Source of the DNA: an uncultured Sphingomonas sp. | GTDB taxonomy: Bacteria; Pseudomonadota; Alphaproteobacteria; Sphingomonadales; Sphingomonadaceae | DNA: 64,000 nucleotides | Reading direction: 5' to 3' | NCBI RefSeq assembly: GCF_913774285.1 | Contig: NZ_CAJYHX010000026.1 | Location: 1 to 64,000, forward strand | In this document: piece by piece, positions 1-8,791 of the stretch | How positions within the stretch are numbered: the first letter of the stretch is position 1 | Layout of the letters: the number at the start of each line of letters is the position of its first letter | Notes under the pieces: model-generated | Told to the model about the DNA's origin: nothing | The model's database searches: none | What the model saw: only the letters and a program-made list of their open reading frames with translations | Position numbers and translations under genes: made by a program

Positions 1-31
1 ATCTTGGGATCCCTCTCCCTCTCCACTCGCG

Positions 32-127
32 CTCCCCTCCCGCTTGCGGGAGGGGTCGGGAGAGGGCCTGAATGTAGAAGCGAGACGCTATCCTCCCCTC
101 CCCCAGCCCCTCCCGCAAGCGGGAGGG
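32..127. repeat. Inverted pair of GC-rich intergenic palindromes
   Basis: Two copies of a short palindromic element lie head to head at about 32-67 and 96-127. The core is CCCTCCCGCTTGCGGGAGGG followed by a G-rich tail, and the second copy is the reverse complement of the first. A closely related pair occurs at 17909-18027. Each copy can fold alone, and the pair can form a larger hairpin. The stretch 1-160 holds no convincing gene. The element lies just past the 3' end of the hexuronate operon, so it could help terminate or protect that transcript, but this is inference. Confidence 0.75.
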
Positions 128-160
128 CAGCGCTGGCTGAGGCGAAGGGGCTTCAAGACG

Positions 161-1003
161 TCACACCAGCTGGCAGATATCCAGCACCTGCATGTCGGTG
201 TAATCCTGGTTCTCGCCCGCCATCGCCCAGATAAAGGCATAGGCCTTGGTGCCCGCCCCCATATGGATCGACCAGGGCGGGCTGATCACCGCCTCTTCGT
301 TGGCCATGACGATGTGGCGGGTGGCCTCGCCCTCGCCCATGAAGTGCATCACGCGATCCTTCTCCAGATCGTCGAGCTCGAAATAGAAATAGATCTCGCT
401 GCGACGCTCATGGACGTGGGGCGGCATGGTGTTCCACACGCTGCCCGGCTTGAGCACGGTCAGCCCCATCACCAGCTGCGCGCTGTCGCATACGCCGGGG
501 ATAACCAGCTGGTAGATCGTCCGCTCGTTGGACTCGGCCAGGCTGCCGCGCTCCAGTGCATTGGCGTCCGCAATGCCGAGCTTCCGGGTAGTGAACGCCT
601 TGTGCGCCGGGCACGACGCCAGATAGTAGCGCGCGCCCTCCCCTGCGAAGGTCACGTCCTTCGAGCCCATCGTCACGTACAGGCAGTCCTTGTTGCCCAG
701 CGTGAAGACCTCGCCGTCGACGGTCACCGTGCCCTCGATCGCGCCGACATTGACGATCGCGAGTTCGCGCCGTTCGAGGAAGGGATGCCCGGCCGCCGAG
801 GGCGGCTCGGACTGGTCGGGCAGCTTCACCGGGGCGCTGCCTACCTGCACCCCGCCGATCACGAAGCGATCGGCATGGGTGTAGTTGAGCACGCATTCGC
901 CTTCCCGGAACAGGCCGGAGATCAGATAGCGGTCGCGCAGTTCCTCGTTCGACACGCAGTCCATCATGTCCGGGTGCGTGGCGTAATAGGTGCGGTCGAA
1001 CAT
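161..1003 (-). CDS. kduI: 5-dehydro-4-deoxy-D-glucuronate isomerase KduI
   Basis: A 280-aa cytosolic cupin-type isomerase. It interconverts 5-keto-4-deoxyuronate and 2,5-diketo-3-deoxygluconate in the breakdown of unsaturated uronates released from pectin or alginate-like polymers. The length and the whole sequence fit the KduI family. The N-terminus ([14 protein letters not shown]) is typical, and the metal-binding cluster is visible as [17 protein letters not shown], where His, His and Glu line the cupin site. It is the last gene of a minus-strand operon with a hydratase, a transporter and uxaC. The 41-bp gap to uxaC contains a degenerate copy of the palindrome found upstream of the operon, so kduI may have its own regulated promoter. 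Confidence 0.95.
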   Translation of the reverse strand: MFDRTYYATHPDMMDCVSNEELRDRYLISGLFREGECVLNYTHADRFVIGGVQVGSAPVKLPDQSEPPSAAGHPFLERRELAIVNVGAIEGTVTVDGEVFTLGNKDCLYVTMGSKDVTFAGEGARYYLASCPAHKAFTTRKLGIADANALERGSLAESNERTIYQLVIPGVCDSAQLVMGLTVLKPGSVWNTMPPHVHERRSEIYFYFELDDLEKDRVMHFMGEGEATRHIVMANEEAVISPPWSIHMGAGTKAYAFIWAMAGENQDYTDMQVLDICQLV

Positions 1004-1029
1004 CGTCTGTCTCCCTCGCGCGGTGCTTA

Positions 1030-1043
1030 TGCTACCGGTGTCT
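1030..1043. promoter_or_regulatory. Degenerate ACCGGT-centred operator upstream of kduI
   Basis: TGCTACCGGTGTCT matches 11 of 14 positions of the perfect palindrome TGATACCGGTATCA at 4651-4664. It lies in the gap between uxaC and kduI, 27 bp before the kduI start. The shared core and the position upstream of two genes of one pathway suggest binding of the same repressor, probably of the LacI type. The regulator gene is not adjacent. Confidence 0.45.
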
Positions 1044-1044
1044 A

Positions 1045-2466
1045 TCAGGCTCTATCCAGCTTGTAGGCCTTGCGAACAAGCCCGTTGGTGAGCTCGAACG
1101 CGAGTTCCGCCGCCTCCCAGTCGAGCAGCCGCCCCTCGGCGACCAGCTGCGCCAGGAAGCCGCAGTCGATCCGCCGCGCGACGTCGTGGCGCGCCGGGAT
1201 CGAGAGGAAGGCGCGGGTGTCGTCGTTGAAGCCGACGGTGTTGTAGAAGCCCGCCGTCTCGGTCACCTGCTCGCGGAAGCGGCGCATGCCCTCGGGGCTG
1301 TCGTGGAACCACCAGGCGGGGCCCAGCTTGAGGCACGGATAATGGCCGGCGAGCGGCGCCAGCTCGCGCGCGTAGACCGTCTCATCGAGCGTGAAGAGGA
1401 TGATCGACAGATCGGTCGAGGTGCCGAAGCGATCGAGCAGCGGCTTCAGGCCATGGACATAGTCCGTCGCCATCGGAATGTCGGCGCCCTTGTCGCGGCC
1501 ATGGCTGGCGAACAGGCCGCCATTATGGTTGCGGAAGCTGCCCGGGTGGATCTGCATCACCATCCCGTCCTCGACGCTCATCGCCGCCATTTCGGTGAGC
1601 ATCTGCGCGCGGAACAGCTCGGCATCGGCCGGAGTCCAGTCGCTGCCGAGGACACGCGCGAACAGCGCGGCGGCTTCGGCCTTGCTGAGGTTCGCCGTGC
1701 GCGCGGTCGGGTGGCCATGGTCGGTCGCGGTGGCACCGGCGGCGCGGAAGTCGGCGCGGCGCTTGGCGTGCGCGGCGAGATAGCCGTCCCAGCTGTACAC
1801 GTCCTCGCCGGTCTTCTCGGCGAAGATCTTGAGCGCACCGTGGAACTGCTCATGCTCGACGTCGATCACCGCGTCCGGGCGGTAGGTCGTCACGACGCGG
1901 CCCGGCCAGCCCGAGGCCTGCACGGCGTGGTGCGCGGACAGATCGTCCTGTGGGCCCTCGGTGGTGGCGAGGAACTCGATGTTGAAGCGATCGAACAGCG
2001 CGCGCGGGCGGAAGTCGTCGCTCGCCAGCTTGGCGTTGATCGTGTCGTAGTAGAAATCCGCCGTCTCGCCGTCGAGCGCGACGTCGAAGCCGAACACCTC
2101 GCCGAACACATGCCCCAGCCACATCGCCGAGGGCGTGCCGCGGAACAGGTAGAGATGCTCGGCGAAGGTGCGCCACGCCGCGCGCGGATCGGTGGCGGGC
2201 ATGCCCGCCTTGCTCGGCACGCACAGCGCGTCGAGCGACACGCCCTGCGAGTAGAGCGTGCGGTAGATATAATGGTCGGGCGAGAGCAGCAGCTCGGTCG
2301 CGTTCGACCAGTTGGCGTTGGTCGAGAACCAGCTCGCATCGGTATGGCCGTGCGGGCTGATGATCGGCAGCTCGGCCACTTCACGGTAGAGTTCGCGCGC
2401 GATTTCACGGGTGCGCCCCTCGGCCGGCAACAGCCGGTCGGGATCGAGCTTCAGCGGCTTGGCCAT
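1045..2466 (-). CDS. uxaC: Glucuronate isomerase (uronate isomerase)
   Basis: A 473-aa cytosolic enzyme of the amidohydrolase-like fold. It isomerises D-glucuronate to D-fructuronate and D-galacturonate to D-tagaturonate. The start at [14 protein letters not shown] is chosen because it gives the normal family length and N-terminus. The frame stays open further upstream, but that stretch is antisense to the end of the transporter gene. The N-terminal metal motif is visible as ISPHGHTD. The family's conserved [11 protein letters not shown] and the C-terminal W-F-DSPEGM region are also present. It sits between the transporter and kduI. The next steps (UxaB/UxuB, UxaA/UxuA, KdgK, KdgA) are not in the window. 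Confidence 0.96.
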   Translation of the reverse strand: MAKPLKLDPDRLLPAEGRTREIARELYREVAELPIISPHGHTDASWFSTNANWSNATELLLSPDHYIYRTLYSQGVSLDALCVPSKAGMPATDPRAAWRTFAEHLYLFRGTPSAMWLGHVFGEVFGFDVALDGETADFYYDTINAKLASDDFRPRALFDRFNIEFLATTEGPQDDLSAHHAVQASGWPGRVVTTYRPDAVIDVEHEQFHGALKIFAEKTGEDVYSWDGYLAAHAKRRADFRAAGATATDHGHPTARTANLSKAEAAALFARVLGSDWTPADAELFRAQMLTEMAAMSVEDGMVMQIHPGSFRNHNGGLFASHGRDKGADIPMATDYVHGLKPLLDRFGTSTDLSIILFTLDETVYARELAPLAGHYPCLKLGPAWWFHDSPEGMRRFREQVTETAGFYNTVGFNDDTRAFLSIPARHDVARRIDCGFLAQLVAEGRLLDWEAAELAFELTNGLVRKAYKLDRA

Positions 2467-2494
2467 CGGGTACTCCGGAACGTTGGAAGTTGGA

Positions 2495-3784
2495 TCAGGC
2501 GTCCATGTCGACACGGGCGAGCCGCGGCGACAGGAAATGCACGCAGGCGAGCGCGACGAAATAGGCGCTGCCGGCCACCGCGAAGAGCGGCCAGTAGCTG
2601 CCGATCCGCGCCAGCACTTCGCCGGCATAGAAGGACATCAGGATGCCGCCGACCGCGCCGACGGTGCCGCCGATGCCGATCACCGAACCCACCGCGCCGC
2701 GCGGGAACATGTCCGCCGGCAGCGCATAGAGGTTGGCGGAGAAGGCCTGGTGCGCCGCGGTCGCGATGCCGATCACAGCCACCGCCAGCCAGACGCTGCT
2801 CAGCGATTCCGCGAACAGCACCGGCAGCACCGCGAAGGCGCAGACCAGCATCGTCAGCTTGCGCGCGACATTGGCGCTATACCCTGCGCGCATCAGCCGC
2901 GAGGAGAGCCAGCCGCCGGCGACGCTCCCCATGTCGGACACGAGGTAGATCGCGGCGAGCGGCAGGCCGAAGGTCTTGAGGTCGAGCTGGTAGCGCTCGA
3001 ACAGATAGCCGGGCAGCCAGAACAGGAAGAACCACCAGACGGGATCGATGAAGAACTTGCCGAGCGCATAGGCCCAGGTCTCGCGCTTCAGGAGCACCGA
3101 GCCGTAGCCGAGCTTCTGCACCTTGTCGGCGGGGTCCTGCTCGATCCAGGCGAGTTCCCCCTCGGTGACCTTGGGGTGCTCGCGTGGGGTGCGGTAGAGC
3201 ATCCACCAGGCGATCAGCCAGACGAAGCTGACCACGCCGGTGATGACGAAGGCCGAGCGCCAGCCCCAGGCGATCACCATGTAGGGGATGACCAGCGGGG
3301 TGAGCACCGCGCCGATATTCGCGCCGGCATTGAACACGCCGATCGCGAAGGCGCGTTCCTTGGCCGGGAACCACTCGGTCACCGCCTTGATGCCCGCGGG
3401 GAAGTTGCCGGATTCGCCGATGCCCAGCGCGAAGCGGGCGATGGCGAACTGGGTGATGTTGTGGGCCGCACCGTGGAAGATGTGCGCCACCTGCCAGACG
3501 ACGAAGGCGATGGTGTAGCCGACGCGCGCGCCGACCTGGTCGACGATCTTGCCGAACAGGATGTAGCCCACGGCATAGGCGAACTGGAACCAGATGATGA
3601 CCCCGGCAAAGTCCTGCTCGGTCCAGTGCAGGTCGGCCATCAGCGTGGGCTTGAGGACGCCGATCATCTGGCGATCGATGTAATTGATGATGGTGGCCGC
3701 GAACAGCAGCCCGCAAATCACCCAGCGATACCGCCCCACCCGTTCCACGGCGCCACGTACCGCGGCTTCGCCCTTGCTCGCCAT
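2495..3784 (-). CDS. MFS hexuronate transporter (ExuT-like)
   Basis: A 429-aa inner-membrane transporter of the major facilitator superfamily, anion:cation symporter branch, which includes hexuronate (ExuT) and glucarate permeases. The chosen start MASKGEAAVRG precedes the first membrane segment (YRWVICGLLFAATIINYIDR); the NYIDR motif at the end of helix 1 is typical of ExuT-like carriers. About 12 hydrophobic helices follow, with a long loop after helix 6 (REHPKVTEGELAWIEQD) that is also usual for this branch. It lies between the hydratase and uxaC, with 28 bp to uxaC, so uptake of galacturonate or glucuronate is the likely role. Substrate preference cannot be read from the sequence. Confidence 0.9.
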   Translation of the reverse strand: MASKGEAAVRGAVERVGRYRWVICGLLFAATIINYIDRQMIGVLKPTLMADLHWTEQDFAGVIIWFQFAYAVGYILFGKIVDQVGARVGYTIAFVVWQVAHIFHGAAHNITQFAIARFALGIGESGNFPAGIKAVTEWFPAKERAFAIGVFNAGANIGAVLTPLVIPYMVIAWGWRSAFVITGVVSFVWLIAWWMLYRTPREHPKVTEGELAWIEQDPADKVQKLGYGSVLLKRETWAYALGKFFIDPVWWFFLFWLPGYLFERYQLDLKTFGLPLAAIYLVSDMGSVAGGWLSSRLMRAGYSANVARKLTMLVCAFAVLPVLFAESLSSVWLAVAVIGIATAAHQAFSANLYALPADMFPRGAVGSVIGIGGTVGAVGGILMSFYAGEVLARIGSYWPLFAVAGSAYFVALACVHFLSPRLARVDMDA

Positions 3785-3816
3785 CAACTCTCCAATCCCA
3801 CTCCGCCGTCCCGGAA

Positions 3817-4605
3817 TCAGGCGATCCCGATCGAGCACTGCACGCACAGCGCCGGCCCGAACCGCGCCTCGACCTTCTGCCCCGGCCGAACCGGGTGGAC
3901 GCCGGTGACAGCGCCGGTCGATAGCCACTGACCTGCCGCCAGGGGCAGCCCTTGGCTCGCGCGTTCGAACAGGAAGCGCACCGCTCCGATCGGTCCGTCG
4001 AGCATCGCGCTCGCAGTGCCGGTTCCAGCGACCTCCCCGTCAATCGTTAGCGACACCGGCCAGCGAAGGAAATCCTCCCTAGAAGATATACGGTATCCGA
4101 TCAGGAGACCATTGTTGTTGCCGAAGTCGGAAATGGTGACGGCGGGGCCGTGCCGGTTGATGCCTGCGAAAGGTGAGCCGGCGATCTCGATGCCCACGCG
4201 CACTTCATCGATGTAGGGTAGCACCGCCTCGTTGGTCCAGGCGCGGTCGAAGCTCTCGGGGAGCGCACCGAGCCGGAGCAGATACTCCGCCTCCGCCGCG
4301 CCGAAGCCGCCACGGAACATGGGCATTTCGGGGGTATCGCCCGGTGCCGCCCACACCACGCTGTCGGCGAAGATCGGCCCCGACAGGCGATTGACGCCAT
4401 GGCGCGCGACCAGCGCATCGGGCACGCGGCCCACCTTCCACCCCGCAATCGGCTTGTCGAACAGATCGATGGCCCGCGCCTGGATGGCATAGGCTGCGTC
4501 GAGCGTTTCCGGCATCGCCCCCGGATAGTCGGCGAAGCCCGTGCGCGCGCGGCGTGCGGCCACAAACGCTTCAGCGATTTGATCGACTGCCGCTTGCTCC
4601 GCCAT
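3817..4605 (-). CDS. FAH-family 2-keto-4-pentenoate hydratase-like protein
   Basis: A 262-aa protein of the fumarylacetoacetate hydrolase / MhpD hydratase superfamily. Members act on 2-keto acids with a divalent metal, by hydration, decarboxylation or dehydration. Family signs are AEAEYLLRL (metal ligands), the IEIAGSPF region, the glycine- and asparagine-rich DFGNNNG, and the C-terminal WLSTGAVTGVHPVRPGQ. The start MAEQAAVDQI was preferred over a longer reading because AGGGA lies at good spacing before it. It is the first gene of the hexuronate operon, just behind a perfect palindrome. A role on a 2-keto-3-deoxy sugar acid is inferred from this position; classical uronate pathways do not require this enzyme. 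Confidence 0.8.
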   Translation of the reverse strand: MAEQAAVDQIAEAFVAARRARTGFADYPGAMPETLDAAYAIQARAIDLFDKPIAGWKVGRVPDALVARHGVNRLSGPIFADSVVWAAPGDTPEMPMFRGGFGAAEAEYLLRLGALPESFDRAWTNEAVLPYIDEVRVGIEIAGSPFAGINRHGPAVTISDFGNNNGLLIGYRISSREDFLRWPVSLTIDGEVAGTGTASAMLDGPIGAVRFLFERASQGLPLAAGQWLSTGAVTGVHPVRPGQKVEARFGPALCVQCSIGIA

Positions 4606-4650
4606 CGCTCTGTTTCCCTGTCTCGTGCCGATCCGTCCGACAGGCAGTGC

Positions 4651-4664
4651 TGATACCGGTATCA
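4651..4664. promoter_or_regulatory. Perfect 14-bp palindrome, probable operator of the hexuronate operon
   Basis: TGATACCGGTATCA is a perfect palindrome with a central CG, the usual form of LacI-family operators. It lies 46 bp upstream of the hydratase start at 4605, where it could block transcription of the whole operon. A related copy precedes kduI at 1030-1043. The intergenic stretch 4606-4702 holds nothing else that was recognised. Confidence 0.6.
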
Positions 4665-4702
4665 AGGTGCGCGATCAACGACGCCGACCGCGCTCTTCGG
4701 GT

Positions 4703-5803
4703 TCAGGCGGCAGCGAGCAGCTCGCGTTCGAGCGCGGCATAGCGTTCGGCCTGGTCCAGGATCCCGAGCCGCTCGTAGAACATCGCCAGGTTGCCGGCCG
4801 CGAGGTAGCTGCCGCACCCGATCACCGACCCGTCGAGCAGCGGCTGCTCGCCGATCTCCAGGCAGCGCAGCCAAGCCCCCTCCACCACCGGCAACAGCTC
4901 GTCGATGGCGAGTTCCGGAGCATGGCTCGCCCATTCGAGATAGAGGTCCGCCACGGCGAAGTAGAAATCGGGCGATTTCGGCCAGGCGGTCTGCTCGGCG
5001 TCGACCAGCGCCAGCGCATCGTGGAGCCGGCCCGCTTCCTTCAGCGCGCGGATATTCGACAGCACCACGGCATGCCGATAGGTCGCGGCGGGCGGCGTCA
5101 GGCGATAGGCCGTCTGCAGCGGCTCGACCGCCGCCTCGGCTGCACCGCGAACGAGATGCTCGCGCCCCAGCTGGTACCAGAGGTAGCAATCCTCCGGCGC
5201 CTCGGCGAGTGCCGCTTGCAGCAGCGCGAGATTGCGGCCGTGCTTGGCGGCGAGCTGCGCTTCGGCATAGCCATCGTGCCCGATCCGCAACGCACACGGC
5301 ACCAGCGGCAGCGGCGACACCGGCTGTTCATGGATCCGTCCGACATAGCGCACGCCACGCGGCAGGAGGCGCGGAAGGAAGCGCCGCGCGACACTGCTCG
5401 TTCCTTCGTTCCGCAGCTGTGGGCAGCCGATGAACGCCGCCGGTGCCGATTGTGCGGACGGCAGCGCCGCGGGCGACAGCGCCTCGAACCCGCCATCGAG
5501 CCATTCATCGGCATCGAGCACCAGGTTCCAGTCGGCATCCGAATGGTCGAGCGCGGCGTTGCGGGCCGCGGCAAAATCGTCGCACCAGGCGAAATTATGG
5601 ACCGTCGCGCCGCAGCGCTCGGCGATCGCCACCGTCTCGTCCGTCGAGCCGGTGTCGAGCAGGATCATGCTGTCGACATGGGGACGCGCGCTTTCGAGCG
5701 CCCGCGCAATCGCACGCGCTTCGTTCCGGGCGATCATCACCAATGCCAGTCGTACCACGCGCACACCTTCCCCCGGCGCCGCCGCGGGCGCCTCGCTCCG
5801 CAT
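4703..5803 (-). CDS. Glycosyltransferase family 2 with C-terminal TPR-like repeats
   Basis: A 366-aa protein. The N-terminal part (about 15-120) is a GT-A fold glycosyltransferase: LALVMIARNEARAI opens the fold, LLDTGSTDET is the nucleotide-sugar region, and LVLDADEWLD carries the DxD-type metal motif. The rest is helical, with repeats such as CYLWYQLGREHLVRG and DFYFAVADLYLEWA that look like tetratricopeptide units. This arrangement is common in enzymes that glycosylate proteins or surface polymers. It is a single-gene unit between two unrelated blocks. The acceptor and sugar are unknown. No clear Shine-Dalgarno sequence precedes the first ATG. Confidence 0.85.
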   Translation of the reverse strand: MRSEAPAAAPGEGVRVVRLALVMIARNEARAIARALESARPHVDSMILLDTGSTDETVAIAERCGATVHNFAWCDDFAAARNAALDHSDADWNLVLDADEWLDGGFEALSPAALPSAQSAPAAFIGCPQLRNEGTSSVARRFLPRLLPRGVRYVGRIHEQPVSPLPLVPCALRIGHDGYAEAQLAAKHGRNLALLQAALAEAPEDCYLWYQLGREHLVRGAAEAAVEPLQTAYRLTPPAATYRHAVVLSNIRALKEAGRLHDALALVDAEQTAWPKSPDFYFAVADLYLEWASHAPELAIDELLPVVEGAWLRCLEIGEQPLLDGSVIGCGSYLAAGNLAMFYERLGILDQAERYAALERELLAAA

Positions 5804-5995
5804 TATAGGCGATGCGAGGCCAGGTGGGGCGGCGACGGACCGATCAGCACCTGATCCGGTTCCAAAGCCTGCCTTCGCGCCAGCAGGTTACCGAGCACAT
5901 TTATGGCGCCGCGCCACCCCTGCATCGCGCGGGGATTCTATAATGGAGGACTTGCCACCGGTGCATCCAACGCCGGGGCGCGGGGGATTCTAGGG

Positions 5996-7882
5996 ATGAA
6001 ACAGTTACTCGCGCGCGTGCGCGTGCCCGTCAAAATCCTGGCGGTGATCGCCTTGATCAGCCTCGTGACGCTGGTCGTCAGTGCGATCAGCGCCAGCAGC
6101 CTCAATCGCGCCAATCGCGATTATTCCGAACTCACGCTGGGCAAGCTGCCCAGCACCGCCCACACCGCCCGGCTCAACCGCCTGCTCGAAGCGATGGCCT
6201 ATGCCGGCTATCGCGCCGTCGCCTATGACGGCAACAGCGCGATGGCGCGGGAAACCCAGGGCGAGGAAAAGGACAATTACACCCAGGCCAAGGCGCTGCT
6301 CGGCCAGATCGAACAGGAAGACCCGTCCGCTAAGCCGGTGCTCGACGAGGTTCGCGCCAAGATCGAAACGCTGCAGGACAAGACCCAGGCCGCCATCCAG
6401 CTCGGCCTGCGCAACGAGGACGCAGCCGCGCTGGCGCTGCTGCGCGAGGTCGACCCCGACGTCCAGGCGATTTCGCAGCGCCTCTCCAGCTTCAACAATG
6501 AACGGGTGAAGGCCGCAGCCGAAACCTCGCGCAACCTGCAGGCGGCCGGCGAGTCGACCGTGTGGACGCTGGTCGTGATCAACGTGGTCTCGCTGCTGCT
6601 CGCCATGGGCACCGGCTATCTCGTCGCGCGTGTGGGCATCACCGATCCGCTCAACGCGCTGCAGGCTGCCATGCAGGCAGTCGCCGGCGGCGACCTCCGG
6701 CGCGCGGTGCCGGGCACCGATCGCGGCGACGAACTGGGCACCATGGCGCGCACCGTCGAGGTATTCCGCGAGAATGCGATCGGCCTGCAGTCGACCCAGC
6801 AGGCCAAGGCGGCGGCCGATGCCGAGCAGGCCCGCCTGCTCGAAGCGCTCGATAGCCGCCTCGATGCGCTGTCGCACGGCAACCTCACCGCCACGATCGA
6901 TGTCGCGGTGGCGCCGGAATTCGAACCGGTAAAGTCCAACTTCAACCGCGCCGTCGCCAATCTGCGCGCGCTGATCGCCCAGGTGCTCGAAAGCGCCACG
7001 ACGATCCGCACCGGGTCGAGCGAGATCGCGACCGCCTCCGAAGACCTGGCCAAGCGCACCGAAGCCAATGCCGCCAGCCTCGAGCAGACGGCTGCGGCCG
7101 TGACCCAGATGGACCAGCGGCTGAAGGCGACCGCCCGCGCCGCGGACACCACCGTCCAGCGCACCAACGGTGCGATACAGACCGTTAACGACGGTCGCGC
7201 GATCACCGACACCGCGGTGCAGGCGATGACCCGCGTCTCCGAAGGCGCCAAGGGCATCGACAGCGTGATCGAAGGCCTCGACAAGATCGCGTTCCAGACC
7301 CGCGTTCTCGCGATGAACGCCGCCGTCGAGGCCGGCCGTGCCGGCGAGGCCGGCCGCGGCTTCGCCGTGGTGGCCGACCTCGTCTCGCAGCTGGCGATGC
7401 GCTCGGAAGAGGAAGCCAGCCGCGCCCGAGACCAGCTGAGCGCGACGCAGAAGGACATTGTCGAGGCGGTGCAGACCGTCCAGCAGGTTGAAGGCGCGCT
7501 CGACACCATCTCCACCGCGACTGCCGAAGTCCACCAGCTGGTCAGCGCGATGGCCAGCGACAACCAGGCCCAGGCCACCGCGATCTCGCAGATCGCCGCG
7601 GCGGTGCAGACGATGGACCACAGCACCCAGCAGAACGCCGCGATGGTGGAGCAGACCTCCGCCGCCGCGCGCAATCTCAACGCCGAGGTCACCAGCCTCA
7701 GCGATTCCGCGCACCAGTTCGAGGTGGGCGGACAGCGTGCGGCACCGCCGCGGCAGGTGCAGCAAGCCCAGCCCAAGCGCGAGGCGCCCCGCAGCAACGG
7801 CGGTGGCTATGTCTCGCCGGTGAAGCCCCTCCCCGCCGCTTCTATGGCTGCGGCGGGCGCGGACGACTGGGCGAACTTCTAA
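5996..7882 (+). CDS. Methyl-accepting chemotaxis protein
   Basis: A 628-aa transmembrane chemoreceptor. It has a first membrane segment at about 12-32, a periplasmic four-helix-bundle-type sensor at about 33-185, a second membrane segment at about 188-212, a HAMP domain, and a long signalling domain. The hairpin tip reads LDKIAFQTRVLAMNAAVEAG, which differs from the common NLLALNAAVEAA by Arg for Asn and Met for Leu. The protein ends in DWANF, which fits the C-terminal pentapeptide pattern used to dock CheR. The start MKQLLARVRV was chosen because the longer reading begins with non-family sequence. It stands alone; no che or fla genes adjoin it, but a CheR-like protein lies at 39963-40823. 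Confidence 0.92.
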   Translation: MKQLLARVRVPVKILAVIALISLVTLVVSAISASSLNRANRDYSELTLGKLPSTAHTARLNRLLEAMAYAGYRAVAYDGNSAMARETQGEEKDNYTQAKALLGQIEQEDPSAKPVLDEVRAKIETLQDKTQAAIQLGLRNEDAAALALLREVDPDVQAISQRLSSFNNERVKAAAETSRNLQAAGESTVWTLVVINVVSLLLAMGTGYLVARVGITDPLNALQAAMQAVAGGDLRRAVPGTDRGDELGTMARTVEVFRENAIGLQSTQQAKAAADAEQARLLEALDSRLDALSHGNLTATIDVAVAPEFEPVKSNFNRAVANLRALIAQVLESATTIRTGSSEIATASEDLAKRTEANAASLEQTAAAVTQMDQRLKATARAADTTVQRTNGAIQTVNDGRAITDTAVQAMTRVSEGAKGIDSVIEGLDKIAFQTRVLAMNAAVEAGRAGEAGRGFAVVADLVSQLAMRSEEEASRARDQLSATQKDIVEAVQTVQQVEGALDTISTATAEVHQLVSAMASDNQAQATAISQIAAAVQTMDHSTQQNAAMVEQTSAAARNLNAEVTSLSDSAHQFEVGGQRAAPPRQVQQAQPKREAPRSNGGGYVSPVKPLPAASMAAAGADDWANF

Positions 7883-7905
7883 GGGCCGTTCAGCGCCGCA
7901 AAAGA

Positions 7906-7937
7906 AAACGGCCGGGAGAGCAATCTCCCGGCCGTTT
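7906..7937. terminator. Bidirectional rho-independent terminator
   Basis: A perfect 14-bp stem (AAACGGCCGGGAGA) with a GCAA tetraloop. Short runs of A on the left and T on the right allow it to work in both directions. It lies between the convergent ends of the chemoreceptor gene (7882) and the PEP-CTERM gene (7956), 23 bp past the first. Confidence 0.93.
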
Positions 7938-7955
7938 CCGTTTTCGCTCCGAAGC

Positions 7956-8591
7956 TCAGGCGGCGGCGAGGCGTGCCGCGCTCCGCGCCCGGCGGCGCAG
8001 CGAGGCGCCGACAAAGCCCACGCCCGCGATCATCAGGCCCCAGCTGGCCGGCTCGGGCACGCCGCTCGGGCCGAACACCGCGACCGGGGTTGCCGTGCCG
8101 ATCGTCGCGCCGGCAAGGCCCGGGGTGCCGAGCGTGGTGCGGAATGCGGCCGCGGCCTCGTCGGTCAGCGTCAGCACCGAACCCGCGCCGAGGTTGAACA
8201 GCGAAAGGTTGTCGCCGAGGGTGAACCCATTGGCCGAGGCGCTGCCGCGGACGAGGCCGGCGGCGGTGTCGATCTCGAAATTGCCGATGCTGAGCGTGTT
8301 GCGGCCCAGCGAGAATTTCAGGCCCGAACCGGCATGGTCGATGATCGTCGCGCCGGTCGAATCATTCCGCGAGCCACCGGTGATGAGGAAGGCGGCAACG
8401 AGATCGTTGCCGATCTTGAAGGCGCTGGCGGTGCCGTAGGTCGAAACCTTGTAGCCGAGCGAATTGAACGTGCTGGTCGCGGTCAGATCGATGGCGGTCG
8501 CGCCGCCGATAACCGTAGCGGCCTGTGCCGCGACGGGGGTGAGCGACAGGCCCGCAACCAGGGCTGCCGCGCTCAAAGCGCCTTTAATCAT
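7956..8591 (-). CDS. PEP-CTERM sorting-domain protein
   Basis: A 211-aa exported protein. The start MIKGALSAAALVAGLSLTP gives a clean signal peptide ending in AQA. The mature part is rich in Gly, Ala, Ser, Thr and Asn. The C-terminus has the sorting signal: VPEPASW, a hydrophobic stretch (GLMIAGVGFVGASL) and a basic tail (RRRARSAARL). Such proteins are processed by an exosortase and often end in the extracellular matrix. No exosortase gene is in the window. A GGAAC/GTT pair upstream suggests stress control. The function of the mature domain is unknown. Confidence 0.88.
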   Translation of the reverse strand: MIKGALSAAALVAGLSLTPVAAQAATVIGGATAIDLTATSTFNSLGYKVSTYGTASAFKIGNDLVAAFLITGGSRNDSTGATIIDHAGSGLKFSLGRNTLSIGNFEIDTAAGLVRGSASANGFTLGDNLSLFNLGAGSVLTLTDEAAAAFRTTLGTPGLAGATIGTATPVAVFGPSGVPEPASWGLMIAGVGFVGASLRRRARSAARLAAA

Positions 8592-8666
8592 CCGGAAATC
8601 TCCTGAACAGGGTACAACTCGCCAGGAACGGCCGCATGGATCATGCCCGCAACATGGCAGCCTCCG

Positions 8667-8691
8667 AACTGCAGGCTGACGCGGCAGTTCC
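8667..8691 (-). promoter_or_regulatory. Possible EcfG-type promoter of the PEP-CTERM gene
   Basis: On the minus strand GGAAC (8691-8687) is followed after 17 bases by GTT (8669-8667). This approximates the -35 GGAAC and -10 cGTT elements of alphaproteobacterial general-stress promoters. It lies about 75 bp upstream of the start at 8591. The same type of element is stronger at 24123-24148 and 24213-24238. A single match of this length can arise by chance. Confidence 0.35.
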
Positions 8692-8791
8692 GTCGATTTG
8701 TCGTGGCAAGCCATCAGCTTGGCTGAAAAATTAACCATTTGGCGGCGGGTCGACGGATTCCATCGACTATCTGCGCAGCTGCGAATGAATC

